Assembly: GCA_905250125.1 (NCBI GenBank)
Contig: CAJNOL010001046.1
Location: forward strand, 1-64,000
From: Rotaria sordida
Taxonomy: Eukaryota; Rotifera; Eurotatoria; Philodinida; Philodinidae
Direction: 5' to 3'
DNA: 64,000 nt
Part shown: one piece after another, positions 49,801 to 62,501 of the stretch
How positions within the stretch are numbered: the first letter of the stretch is position 1
Layout: each line of letters starts with the position of its first letter
Position numbers and translations under genes: made by a program
Notes under the pieces: model-generated
Databases searched by the model: none
The model's input: only the letters and a program-made list of their open reading frames with translations
What the model was told of the DNA's origin: nothing

Positions 49801-52800
49801 TTAAACAGGTACACTTCCAATCATAACTTTCGATACAAAATTAACAATAGCTGTTGATGGTTGTGTTCGATCAATTTCAGCAAATATATGACATTCATTT
49901 TCTGCTTGAGCCGATCTATTATTTCCATTGATTTTCTTTGAAACAAAACCAAAACATCTATAGAAAGAAGAAAAAAAATGACGAAATAAAAATTATAATA
50001 TAATAATAAAATATATGTTCTATATTTTATTTTTTTTTACTTTGCTTTCAGTAACATTTCAAGATCAGGAAATTGATGTGTCCAATAACGATCTGTTTCA
50101 TAGTCAACACCACAATATGTGACATATTCTTTAGGAAAATGACGTCGTGAAAATAATCTAAATAATCCGATGTCCCCTTAAAGGATTTATCATGAACAAA
50201 AAAAAATATTTTATTTTACTTTTTCTTTGTATCAGTTAATGTTATACCAGTATTTGAAACTTTAAAATGAACAATTGTTGCTTGTAAACGATCAGCATTT
50301 TCAAATGTAGAACGTAATGCTTTATTTACGGCCATTTGACCAGATAATGATTCAACATCAACATTATTTAAATAGACAACATTACAAGCTGAGATTTATT
50401 GAAAAAAAAAAAATTTATTTTGAAAAAAATTTTGTTTTATTTTTTTTTTATTTCGAAATTTACCAGCTCCTTTTTCAAGTAAATCTTTTACAGACACTTT
50501 TTTTAATGTTTCATGCTGTTGTTGTTGTTGATTTCCTAGAGAACGATAATCTTCAGTTATATCAGCAGTTGGTAAAACTAATTTTATTGGTAAGGCAAGT
50601 GGTGTTATTGAATGTTGATAGACTAAAGCTGATAGATTGGCTAAAAACAAAAACATTGATAATATTAAATAGTTCATAATTATATTATAAGAAGTTCTTT
50701 GAAAAGAGAACAAATTAGATTAGTTAATTATTTCCTTTTTTGATTATTCATTGGAAATTAAAAAAAAAAGAACACGATACATGTTAGTTATTTTTAAATA
50801 GATATTTACACTCTCAAATATTTCATTCTCTTAATACGGAAAAATTCTTTTTTTTTTTTTATCTTCTTGATTAACTTAGTTTTTTTCAAGGAGAACAATC
50901 TTCAAATCTTATACTATTAAATACGACTAGGAGTGTAAGATTAGTATTAGTATAAAAATATGCTAATTCTTACGCATTAGTATTGAAATTCAGTCGCATG
51001 TTTTTTTTTTTTTTGTATTATTTTGAAGTAGAATTAATTGATACTAATAAGTTTTTATCATTAAATTAAAATTATATAAATATAAGTGGCTGTCTCAATT
51101 ATCCAACTAGTGGAAAATTTTATTTTGTTTTGATCTTAAAAACTAAATGGAGTAGAAAATAACCTGACTTCCATCAGATTTAGTGAAAACAACTTTCCAA
51201 GTAAATCTATTTATTTATTTAATTTTTTTTATTGATGATACAATCGTAATATCATATTGTTTTTCATCCAATCAAAATTATTCAACTGAATTTTGTCAAA
51301 TTTTTATGCGCTTGTTAATTTTAACTTAACATTTTTCTTTATTATACATGATTTAATATAACAAATTATACTCTATGTAACGAGCACTTTTTATTTCTTT
51401 TTTTTTTGTCGTTCTTTGAATTACAAAATAAGATTCTTTTGATCTATACAATAAATTTTCAACAAAAGATCTTTTTTTTCTTTCATATGATGTTTAGGTA
51501 ATTTTATTGTTCAGTATAGCATTAACAAGAGCACTAGAAATTGCATAGATTATAGATATTGCATATTGGAGAACAATATCAATCGTTTTCTAGTATACAC
51601 CAATCAAAAATAGACATTGTTGTATAGGCTTATTTATGCATTGAAGGAGGTAAAAAACATTATTTTCACAGCATGGATTTGTAGCAAATCTTTTTTTTCC
51701 CTGACAAGATTCACGACGGTAAGCGTTTTAATGTTGCTATTTATGATAAACAGAAATTTCGAGACCTGATTTTTGACAATAAAAAAATTGTTCAAATTGT
51801 AGTAGGAAATTAGACAAATTATCGATAATTTAGAGTTCCACTGTAGCTCATCGGTAAACTAAAAGTTCGGCAATCTTTTTTATTGTAGAGATTCTGGCGG
51901 ATATTGTATGGGAAAAGATTTTCTACAAATCTACGCTTTGAAAACAATCTTTTATATCTCCTTCAATGAGATGAATAAGTCTATAGAACAATATCTATTT
52001 ATGATTGATGTATACATAGGAAACGATCGATAAAAATTTCTCAAAATATCCATACAATTTGTAGTGCACTTGTTAATGCTACATTGAACAATAAAATCGG
52101 CTTAACATCATATGCAAAAAAAAAAGAAGTCTTTTATCACTTTGACATTAAATATTCCAGTATAAATCAAAAAATCTTTTTTTGTAATTTGTACTCAAAG
52201 ATAAAAAAAAAATACTCGTTACATCGAACACAATTTGTCCTATTCAAATATATATTATACAAAAAAAAATTTCAATGTAAAATAAGCGCGCAATAGTTTG
52301 AAAAAGAAACATAATTGGATAATTTCAAAAGGATGAAGCATGGCGTGCTGTGAGTATGTCGTTAATAAAAAAAAATTAAATAGATCAATGCAGTTTGCCT
52401 GGAAGTTTTTTTTAATAGTTTACTAGGCACTACCAGCTGTAATCTGATGAAAGTCATGTCATATTAGTTCATCCAGTTTTCTTTTTTGTTCTATTATGAG
52501 AAAAGAAAAAAATTCTTCAAAATCCAAATGAAATTGCTCTAGTTTTGAGAATATTTGTTTGTTTTTTTTTTTGAATAATATGAGATCTAGTCACAAATAG
52601 TATATGTATACTGCTTTTCTATCAAAAAAGATTCTTCGTTCAATTATCTAGAAAACGAATATGATCATGTTTAATTTATAAAACTTGATATAAATGTTTT
52701 TTGAACTCTAATAATCTACACTTGTCTTTGTGTACACGATAATGTCTATCCTCTTTTCTTTTACATTTTGACACTATTGAAAAGGACGTACAGAGAAAGG

Positions 52801-55800
52801 GAAACGATAATCGAATGAATTCATTTCTATATTTTTCGCATCTTATACACATCTCATTCTGATACAAAGTCTATTAGAGTCGAAAACGCGTACCGACTTA
52901 TATTTACATTAAGTTTGCTAACTAAAACGTGATCATAGTTATTCAGTGAACTATATCATTTTGTAGATAGTCTTTTGGTAAAAAAATTTAATTCGATATG
53001 ACTTGAATAAGAAAACAAATCTATAAAATATAGATGATGTTATTATTTTTATGGCACATCATCGATTGCTATGGTTAATGTTTATTAATTCTAATTCGAT
53101 ACGCTCCTCGTCTCGGTTCCACTAATAAAAAGTTATCATAGAATATGAATCAATTAACTTATTGAATTTCATATGTTTTACACGACTTCTTCAATCTTAT
53201 CATCATATGATTGTAATCATATTGAACAACAATAATATGATTTCAAAAAATAAAAACAAAAGTTCATACCAAAATCAGGTTCATTTGGACATCCTTTCAA
53301 ACGAACATGTCCAGTTGGTGTTCGTTCAATAAGATAATGTCGAACAAGTTCAGCATTTGGATCAGCTCCTAAATTTATATAAATATTCCTTTTTTTTTTT
53401 TCAAACTATTCAAAATCAAATAATAAACCTTGTTTTGCTTGAATACCCGCTGGTAATGTTTCAACTTTAATTGCAAGACCATATGAACCTGGAAAACCTT
53501 GACTATCTCGAACAAGAAATGTTCCAGGTGGTTTTGTTTTAAGTAAATTAATTGCTATTTAATAAAAAAACAAGTCAAAACAACAGAATATTTCTTTTTT
53601 TATCAAAACATACCATCTTCACGCGATAATTTTTCTTTATACCAATATTGACTAACATTATGTGCTTGATAAGCACCATTACGAACTACATCAGATTCTA
53701 AGAAACAAATTCAATAAATTTTTATCACGCAATATAACAAGGTTAATGAATTATTCTATTATTAAGTATTAATAAAAAGAAAATGAAATAATCTATATGA
53801 ACTAGAAAAAATATATCCTCATGAGATTAATATCATAAAATAGTAAAATACTTTAAATTTATGTTTTTAATATTAAATTAAGTTGTAGGTAGATAATAAT
53901 TTACCTGCAGCAGATGAAATACTTGAACGTCGTGAATTTTCTTCTTGATTTCGAAATGAACTAAAACAATAAACTAAGAATAAAAAAAACAACTATCAAA
54001 GACTTTATTTTACCTATTGCCTACACGTGTTTGCATATTTTGATTATCTGAAAATATTCCCATCGCAAAAAATATATATATATATATATATAAATATTTA
54101 ATATAAAGGACGTGCTGCAGTAAGGTCATTCTTTGCACACGATTTTTTTTACTTTTATCTACCTGAGAGGCGCTAAGGGCTACTAGAAATGTTTCCTACG
54201 ACTTAGTTTTGCGTCATGTCAAAGCGCGATTTTTGCCTCCCTGGAGTACAGCCGGGATGAATTTTTTCGAGAAAAACAAAACTTTCCAAGATATTTTGAG
54301 ATATACATGGATCGACTCAGTTCTTTGTGCTGATTTCAAATATGACATTTGTTTCGGCTGAAAGTTGACCTTTTGTCACAAAATCGGCTAAATATAAGTG
54401 GAAAATGCAATTGTTCAGCATTTGTTGGTACTATTTCGCAATTTTGATAGTATAGTACATTTTTTTTGTTATTTCTCAGACGATATTCAGATAGAGCATG
54501 AAAAACTGTATATATAGCTGTTTGACACTCGATCATTTTGTGGTGGTAAAAGATTACACAAAAGGATGAATCGTTTCGTTTTATGAATTGTCTGTAATTG
54601 TATGAGATATTTTGATTGCTTATCGATTGATTTTAAAACTGAATCGATTTGGAAGGAATAGAACAAACACTTTTGCACATTTTGCCATATTTTAGAGAGA
54701 AAAAAAATAATATTTTCATATATATACATAGGCTAAAACATGACAAAATTGCTCTATAACCTATGTAGCGGTAAAATGCTTTTTTCATTTACAAAACTCA
54801 ACTCAATCGAAGTATAAATATGATATTCGTAATCAGCGTACAAAATTGCATAGAAATGATATACTTTTAAGAATATTTGAGAAAAAAAAATTTTTTTTCG
54901 AATCCTGAGGTCTACCCCAGGGGGGGGGCAAAAATCGCACTTTGACATGGCGCAAAACTAAGTCCTAGGAAACATTTCTAATAGCCCCCTGACACCTCTC
55001 AGGTAGATAAAAGTAAAAAAAAATCGTGAGCGAAAAATGGCCTTACTGCAACACGTTCTCTAATTGAATACATACAAGTTTGAGTAGCTACTGGAAACGT
55101 AGGTGTTTGTGGTGTTTTACTTGTTATTGTTGTTGTTTGATTATCAAAACGATCAGCATTTACAGTTGGTATCTATTAAAAAATATGAATAAAATTTAAT
55201 TAAAATCTATTAAAAAAACAAATAAAAAGAAAACAAGAGCTTGATCTATTCAGGGTAATATGTGAGAAAGTGAGATATAAATGATTTCTCTTACAATCTC
55301 TGCTGTAGTCGAAAATATTTGTGGTTTTGGTATATTTGAATCATTCGATACAGGTAATATTGTTGTTTCAATAATAGTACATTGTGGTCTTGTTGATTTT
55401 TTAAAAGAATGATCATCAGAAAATTTTCGTTTTAATTCTGGTGATGCTGGCATTTGTTGTTTATTATTACTTGGTGGATTAGATAAACCAACAGAACCTG
55501 GAAAAAAAGTTGGTAATACTGTAACATCTTTTCTCGTTGTTTCCCATTGTTGTTTAGCTTCTGTTGATGATGGTAATGTATTTATCGTCTAGATGATATA
55601 AATGGAATGTAATTTTTCTTTGGAATTTTTTTTTCATTTCAAACATTCCATGCGATTGACTTTTTACATGCACAATACAATATATGCGGGACAGGGGGGA
55701 AGGGATTATTAACAAAAAATGAATATATTTCTTTTTTTCTTTTCTTACTCTTTTTTGTTGAGATTTATTTGTTATTGATATTTGTTGATCAGGTAAACGT

Positions 55801-58356
55801 GATATTGTTGTTGATGTATCTTGTGTAAAAACAGGTATTGATGCTGAACGTAATTGATCTTGTGAACGATAACGTTGATTATTATCAATAAATCGTTGTT
55901 GTTGTTGTTGTTGTTGTTGTGATATAGGTCTTATTGTTGATTGTTTACCAACCCATCCACTATCACCATATTGTATATCAATAGGTACTTGTTGACGAAA
56001 ATAATTTTGTTGTCGTATATTCATACCAGAATCCGTTTCATAACCACTTATATTATCAGTTCGATTACGTAATGTATTTGTTTCATTAAGAAAAGAACTA
56101 CCACGTAAATTTGTTGGTACATTATTTAAATTTGATGATGATACCATTCGATTATTAACAACTAATGTTTCAGGTATAGCTGCCATACGTGGTGGTAATG
56201 TACGTGTCATACGTAATCGACCACTACTAATTAAACCTGTATCTGTATCATAACCATCTGGACGTAACATTGAACGTTGACCACCACCACCACCACCAGA
56301 ACTACTTGTTGAATAACCTTCATGATGACGTTCACGTGCAAAATTTGCTGGTTGATGAGTATAATATGGATAATGCATAGGTGGAGGTATATGTTGTACT
56401 GATGGAGGTGGAGGAGGACCGCCATAATATCTGGGAGCATAAGTACGAGATGTGACAAGACCTGTATCAGTTTCATATCCTGAGTAATCATGACCACGTA
56501 CACGTACACCACTTGTTGGTAATGTTGAACGTGAATAATGATAATATTCATTTGGAGGTCCATCCAGATATGTACGTGAAGGTGAACGAACTAAATCCAT
56601 ACGACGTAATTCAATTGGTCCATCTGGTGCTGGTTCTGATGTTGCACGAAAATGTGTCGGAATGGCTGTAGTTGATGCTGATGTAACTGTTGTTGTATAA
56701 CCATCTGATTAGAAAGACAAAATGAATCATCAATTTTCTGAACAGCTAACTTTCTGTGTTACCTCGATTATCTTGACGACTATAAGGTCTCCTTGATGAT
56801 AATGTACTTGTTGGACTATCATTTCGTACAAGTTTTATTGGAAATCGTCCACGCGTTGGATCCATCTAGACATAGAAAAGAATTTATATTTCTCTTCGAG
56901 ATAAAAAGGAAAAAAAATCATTTTCTTATTAATATATGATTTCTTGTTTTTTTTTTAATCTATTTTGTTTTTCTTTCTCTTGTTGGTTATCATCATAATA
57001 ATGCTTGATGTTCTTAGTAATCTATCTTTACGTAATATTCATTTTGTCTTGCTGTGTGTATGTGTGTGTGCCTATTCTATATAGATAATCAATAGATCGT
57101 CTTAGTTTTCCTTCAACTGCCTTATTTGACATTGAGATTGAGAAATGACGAATATAGTTTTATCAATATTCGTTTATTATTATTAATCAATTTCAATCTT
57201 TCATTTTCTTTCATATGAAGGAAAAAAAAGAATGTTCTGATTAATCAAGCGAAACTTCATATCATTAAAACACAATTAAAGTGTGACCAATAATCATATC
57301 AACACTTGATTTACTTACTCGATGAACCGAATCTGTATAAGCAGCACTTGAACTATATGTTCGACGATTATTTGTTGGTTGTTGATGATGTATTGGTATA
57401 TCAGTTGTCCATGTTGTTTGTTGTTGTTGTGAACGTTTTCTTAGAGTATTTTGAACACTTTCTAATAATGAATCAATAAGTTGTTCATCAATTGATAATT
57501 GATCACGTGCTGCTGTTGATTGAACTGGTTTATTTGTTGTTGTTGTTGTTGTTGTTTTCATTGATGAAGATGTTATTGGTATTTCTGTACCATCACTAGT
57601 ACTACCACCACCACCACCGCCACCACCACCACCACTACCACCACCGCCACGTTTTATACGTATACGTTCTTCACGTGTTGTTTTTATACGTTGTTCTTCA
57701 CGTTGTGTACCATTAGATGATAGTGATGAACCATCAATAAGACCACTAACAGTATTAGCATCAAAATCATTACGTTTTTGATTATTTAATGTTGATGCTT
57801 GTGCATATGATGATGCTCGGAGAGATGAAGGTAATTTTGCATTTGATATATCATTATTATCATTATTAGATTGACGAGAATAAGAATATGATGAAGATGA
57901 TGTTGAATATTTATTATTATTATTATTATTATTAGTTGTATTATTATTATTACTACTACGATTAGTTGTATTTGTACCAATTGGTCGATTTACTTCAGTA
58001 AGTAAATCTTTAACAAGATCATCAAGTTGATCAACATCCGATTTTAATTTTGATGATTGTGGTAAAGACATGTTGCCGTTTGAAGAATTATATGAGACAG
58101 GCAGCGAAATGCCGCCGTCACTAATTTTACTGACACCGATGTTGTTATTAGGTAAAGAAGGAAGACGTGTTATGGGTATTGAAGAAGGAAAAGAAGATGA
58201 TGAAGCACTAGTTATTTGTACAGGCAAACTAATAGACGTTTGGTTTGTTTCAAATGGTAAGGAAGAAGAAGGAGAAGAAGAAGAAGAAAATGTAGTAGCG
58301 TTTGTAGTTGTACTAGTAGCGTTGTTATAATGATTGACTTGCACGTTTTTGTACAT
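49801..58356 (-). CDS. TNS: Tensin (SH2-PTB focal-adhesion adaptor)
   Basis: Fourteen exons keep phase: 57319-58356, 56763-56865, 55749-56704, 55295-55588, 55076-55172, 54014-54047, 53905-53960, 53614-53697, 53429-53554, 53270-53368, 50464-50640, 50220-50388, 50041-50157 and 49801-49957. They give 1,168 residues. Tensins link integrin tails to actin at adhesions. The SH2 domain (about 860-965) has [13 protein letters not shown], the phosphotyrosine-binding arginine in [10 protein letters not shown], and GCPNEPDF. A tensin-specific linker ([16 protein letters not shown]) follows, then the C-terminal PTB domain (1022-1168: [40 protein letters not shown]-like end). The first ~860 residues are disordered, with poly-S/N/G/Q runs and three GYxTDxG repeats. 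No PTEN-like phosphatase/C2 region is present, as in fly tensin. ATGs at 58356 and 56865 both lie just after an AG, so a shorter isoform from 56865 is possible. Confidence 0.92.
50641..53269 (-). other. 2.6-kb tensin intron between SH2 and PTB-linker exons
   Basis: The longest intron in the window. It is AT-rich, with poly-A/T runs. A stretch at 51838-51905 weakly resembles a tRNA D-arm but lacks a valid B box. I see no coding frame and no clear inverted repeat. Confidence 0.6.
54110..55056. mobile_element. Inverted-repeat element in tensin intron
   Basis: Ends ACGTGCTGCAGTAAGGTCATT (left) and its near-complement at 55036-55056 begin inverted repeats of about 150 bp. These share GACTTAGTTTTGCG, GTTTCCTA and ATCTACCTGAGAGG words. 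The inner right arm has a nine-G run facing a shorter pyrimidine tract on the left. No transposase frame and no clear target-site duplication are visible. The element almost fills the intron between the exons ending at 55076 and starting at 54047. Confidence 0.75.
55896..55922 (-). repeat. CAG/CAA tract encoding polyglutamine in tensin
   Basis: An in-frame GTT/GTTG-rich tract on the plus strand encodes eight glutamines with CAA codons on the minus strand. It lies in the disordered region before the SH2 domain. Confidence 0.8.
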
Positions 58357-61300
58357 AGTCTAGAGGAGAAAAAGAAGAAAGAAAAAAAATCAAAGAACAA
58401 CATAACTTCTGTGTTGGTGCCACAGTAGCAGTAAAAGAATAAAAAAAAAGAACGAGGTAAAAAAAAAAGAACGAAAGAAAAGAAAGAAAAGAAAAATCGC
58501 CACTTCTCGTAAAGGAAGAAGAAAAAGGATCGTATAAGATTAGTAGGATCTATTTTTCTATCTTTCTAGAGTGGTACCATTTTCTGTTATAACAATCGTT
58601 TCTTTTTTTCTCTCTTACTCTCTTTTTTTTTCTTTTTCTTCTGTTAGTTCGTGCTTACAATTTTTACGTAACCCTTCCCTCATCCGTTATTCTTAGTATT
58701 GAGACGAAGCTGCTTGTCGTCCTTCCGTTGCCTCTACCATTGCCTACATAATGGCATCAACGACTTGTATTTCTGTTCGCTCGTTCGCTATCATGCTGCA
58801 TTACTCTATCTAACATATGCATACTGTGATGAGCAAGAAAAGAGAGGAACAGAGGAAAAAAACTACTATAATTTGCTTATACAGACATATATTCATAATA
58901 AATTGCTAAAAAGTTCTGACAAACTTTCCGATAAGACTACGTGTATATGTCGATCAAATCAAGAACAAGAGAGAAAGAGTCCATTATCAATGTATGATAG
59001 TTATATATAAAAAACAATAAAATGCCATTTTGATTGCGAAAAAAAAATACGATGAGAAAAAATTTTCTTTTGTATATCCTTTTGTTTGTAAGTAAAAATA
59101 AATAGGATGATTGAAAACAAACTCAAATTCCATGAATATTTGACTTATAAACAAAAGAAATCTATTGATAATAGTGAAGGTGTTGAAAAGATATCTATAT
59201 ATTGTTGATAGTTTGATTTATATATATACATACCAATCAAATAATGGTCAAGCCATCGTCGAATATTATGTATATAAGTAGAGGTCAACATTAAGGTTAC
59301 AATATCTTCTTCAACAAGCAACAGCAGTAGCAGCAGTTAATGTAGTAGTCGTCAAAATTCATTCATCTGAAAAAAGTCATACCGGAAGAAAGACAAAAAA
59401 AGAAAACGAGAAGAATAAGGAGAAGACGAAGGAAAGAGAGAGGAAGAAATCAATGAAAGAGAACACGAAGAAGAAAGTACAATTATGAACAAAAGAGAAA
59501 AATCAAGAAAACTAGTACGGGCGTGATTGATTATGAATGCAATACTTTTTCTGGTATCATACACACATACACAGACAAAAACCATCTGTGCATGTATATC
59601 ATCAATAGAACACTGTATAAATGAATAGAAAAGATAATATACTATCAAGGGAAACAAATCTATAAGTAATAAACAGAATAATATATATGTATATTATTCT
59701 GTCCTTGATTAATCTTGAAAAGTCAAGAATTTTTTTGTTTGTATATTGTTCGATCTATTTTTCTAAACTAAATAGAAGAAAAGCAAAACAATTAGCATAC
59801 CTTGTCTATTTTCAATAGTTTGCTCATCAATCATATTTCTTACTCTACTTTTTGTTTCTTTTGCTTTTTACTTATAGTCGTTTTTTTTTTCTCTTCTTCG
59901 ATGTCTATCCGCGAGACACAATCCAATATAAGTTCGTACGTACACGCATTGCATAGAATGATCACCATCACGCGTATTGTCTCATCTTTCGATCGCGAAT
60001 CGATTTCATCTTTCTCTCATTCTCTCACATATAAATCCATATCAAACATACGACCGTCTATGATGTTCAGTTGAGCAGTAGAGAACTCATAGAAAAAAAA
60101 ATCTATATGTGAAAGAATAATGAATGGCCTACTGCCAAATAGTATACATACGCGTACACTGTACAACATTTTCTTTTTTCTCTCTGTCTCTTTCTATATG
60201 AATATATATATGTATGCAAGATGAACTCATTCGACGAGAGACAGAAAAAAAAAAGAGTGCACTCTGACCGAGTTGCATGTTCGCCTTCTATGTCGTTGTT
60301 GTTGTTGTTGATAATGATGATGATGATGAAAGGAAGAAGGAATGATGGCGATACTAGTAGCCAAATAGAACAAATGACTCGGTTAGTTTGATGCAAAATC
60401 AACAAAAAAAAACGACATTTTCTCTGTTTACATGTAGGTTTTGTCATTTAAGAATGGAAGAGTAGATATAACAGTAGACCTTCATGACAACATCAACATT
60501 GCTAATACGAACAAGAAAAGAAAAAGAGATTAACAACAGGAGTCATAGAAAATCTCATATAGATCAAGGTTTGGATATATATATCTCATCTGAACATTGT
60601 TATGGTCAATCATAAACAGCAAGGTTCTTCTATATACACACTTGTGAAAGATTAACGTCAAAAAAAGAAAAAAGAAAAAGAGATATTATCACTAGAGTGC
60701 GCGTGCATGCATATGCATATCGATATATCAACGTTCAAGGGTAAAATAATGTCAATAGCAAAAACAACAACACAAATGAACGATATATGTGAGTTAAGTG
60801 GTTCGATGAACAACAAAATGCATTGAAAAAAAGAAAAAAAGGTTTAATCGTGATCAGAATCAGATAATTTAAATGCATTCATATATATATCTATATGTAT
60901 TGTCAATACTCAATTGTCGACTCAACTTTACTATCTATCACTCTTTCGTTCATGTTCTATCATCTATATAAATATCGTTTTCGTGCTATGTTCTTATCAC
61001 CCTTTGGGTATGTTGAACACCACGACAACGAGGGAAGACAAAAGGTCACATATATAGGATGTGCTTACGTAAGCATATGTATGTATACGGGCATTCGTTG
61101 ATCAAGGCAATATTGTTGTTTCAAGAAGACACGTAGACAATGAACGATTATCATTCGGTTGATTAGAATGAAAATCAGAGCAACACAACAACAATAATAG
61201 TCATCCCCGAGCATCACATATATTCAGTTGAACAATTTTTTCTTCTTATGTTATTATGAGGAGGGAATAGTTGAAGAGAAGAAGAACAGAAAGGATAAGT

Positions 61301-61564
61301 GGAGGCAAAAATTCTTCTATACCAACAAGAAGAAGCCATCGACATGTCTGTTGACCGAATATCGAATAGCATTCATATGTAAATACGTATACATATATAT
61401 ATATATATGAGCATAGATCAAAAAATCTTAATGTTCATCTAAAATATAAAGGTAATCATCGGTAGAAAGACGTGCATGTATTAAATATAAAAAGGAAAAA
61501 ACAATTAGAACAAAACAAAAAAATCTAAAATTTGCTTGGTTTTTTTTCTTATCTCTTATCAAAA
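58357..61564. other. Intergenic region upstream of tensin and downstream of the HAD gene
   Basis: About 3.2 kb containing purine-rich stretches (58370-58520, 59390-59500), an ATG/TTG trinucleotide microsatellite (60296-60330) and several TATATA runs. Short frames lack coding character. The tensin promoter and 5' exons, if any, would lie here. Confidence 0.55.
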
Positions 61565-62501
61565 TTATTCTATTTTTAAAATATCTTTTGTTACTCGATC
61601 ATAGTTTTTTGTTAATTCAATTATATCACGATAAATCCATGTACAACCTGATTCACGTAATAATTTTTCATCACAACCACCACAAAGAACACCAATAATT
61701 TTTAATTTTGCTGCTACAGCAGCTATTATAAAATAATAATAAAATATCTTTTCAATAATAATTATTATCTTACCTTGTGCATCCCATGGTGTATCACCAA
61801 CAACAACAACACGATCAGTTGATGGATTTTTTAATAATTTTAATGTTGCTAAAAATATATCTAAAATTAAAAAATAAAATAATTAATATTCAAAAAAAAT
61901 TCATATATAATTTTTATCTACCTGGATAAGGTTTAGATCGTTTAACATCTTTTGAACTTGAACTTGTTTGACAATCAATTAAATCATGAACATTAGCAAT
62001 ATTTTTATAAAGTTCTAATTCTTCTATTGGTGCTGATGATGCAAGTGCAATAAGAATATTTCGTTGTTTAATTAATTCAAATAATTCTCGAACACCAGGA
62101 AATGGTTTTACTTTATCAAGATAATTATCTTGAAATAATTGTGCTTTTTTTGCTTTAATATTTTCACCATATTTTTTAATTTGTTCATTTGTTGCAAATA
62201 CAGGTAATAATTGATCAGCAGCTTTACCTATTTGCATACGAACATCAGATAGATTTGATTTAATATTATAATATTCTAATGCATCATGCCAAGCTTTTGC
62301 ATGATAATCAACAGTATCAATAAGTGTACCATCAACATCAAAAATTACAGCATCAAGTTCACGTCGTTTTGTTGAAATAGAACGAATTGATAAAGGTAAC
62401 TAAAGAAAATGTATTAGGATAAGAAAAAATAAAAATGTTTTTACGACCAAAAATAAACATACTTGACGAAGAATTGTTGATGATAAATAAGATCGAAACA
62501 T
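61565..62501 (-). CDS. HAD-superfamily phosphatase, bacterial-like, probably mitochondrial
   Basis: Four exons, 62463-62501, 61922-62399, 61774-61860 and 61565-61722, keep phase and give 253 residues. Motif I is FDVDGTL (Asp34 nucleophile, Asp36 acid/base). Motif II is in LIALASSAP. The lysine motif is KRSKPYPDIF. Motif IV is VVVGDTPWD (Asp195, Asp199). These residues make a complete HAD active site. A helical cap between motifs I and II (YHAKAWHDALEYY, KPFPGVRELFELI) is of the beta-phosphoglucomutase/phosphoglycolate-phosphatase type. The substrate is unknown. The first ~27 residues, MFRSYLSSTILRQ plus LPLSIRSISTKRR, are basic, serine-rich and lack acidic residues, as in a mitochondrial presequence. 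The separate 13-codon first exon suggests this was added to the enzyme. The core reads like a bacterial protein, a candidate for horizontal transfer. Confidence 0.88.

Noticed and set aside
50396-50713. Apparent signal-peptide protein starting [15 protein letters not shown]
   Set aside because: The hydrophobic start is intron sequence; the real exon begins at 50640 after TTTTTAG and continues the SH2 exon of tensin in phase ([14 protein letters not shown]).
51838-51905. tRNA-like stretch (GTAGCTCATCGGTAAA)
   Set aside because: It has a D-arm-like word but no valid B box and no acceptor stem.
58070-58330. 86-codon plus-strand frame
   Set aside because: It is the antisense shadow of the tensin first exon; acidic repeats mirror the serine-rich coding strand.
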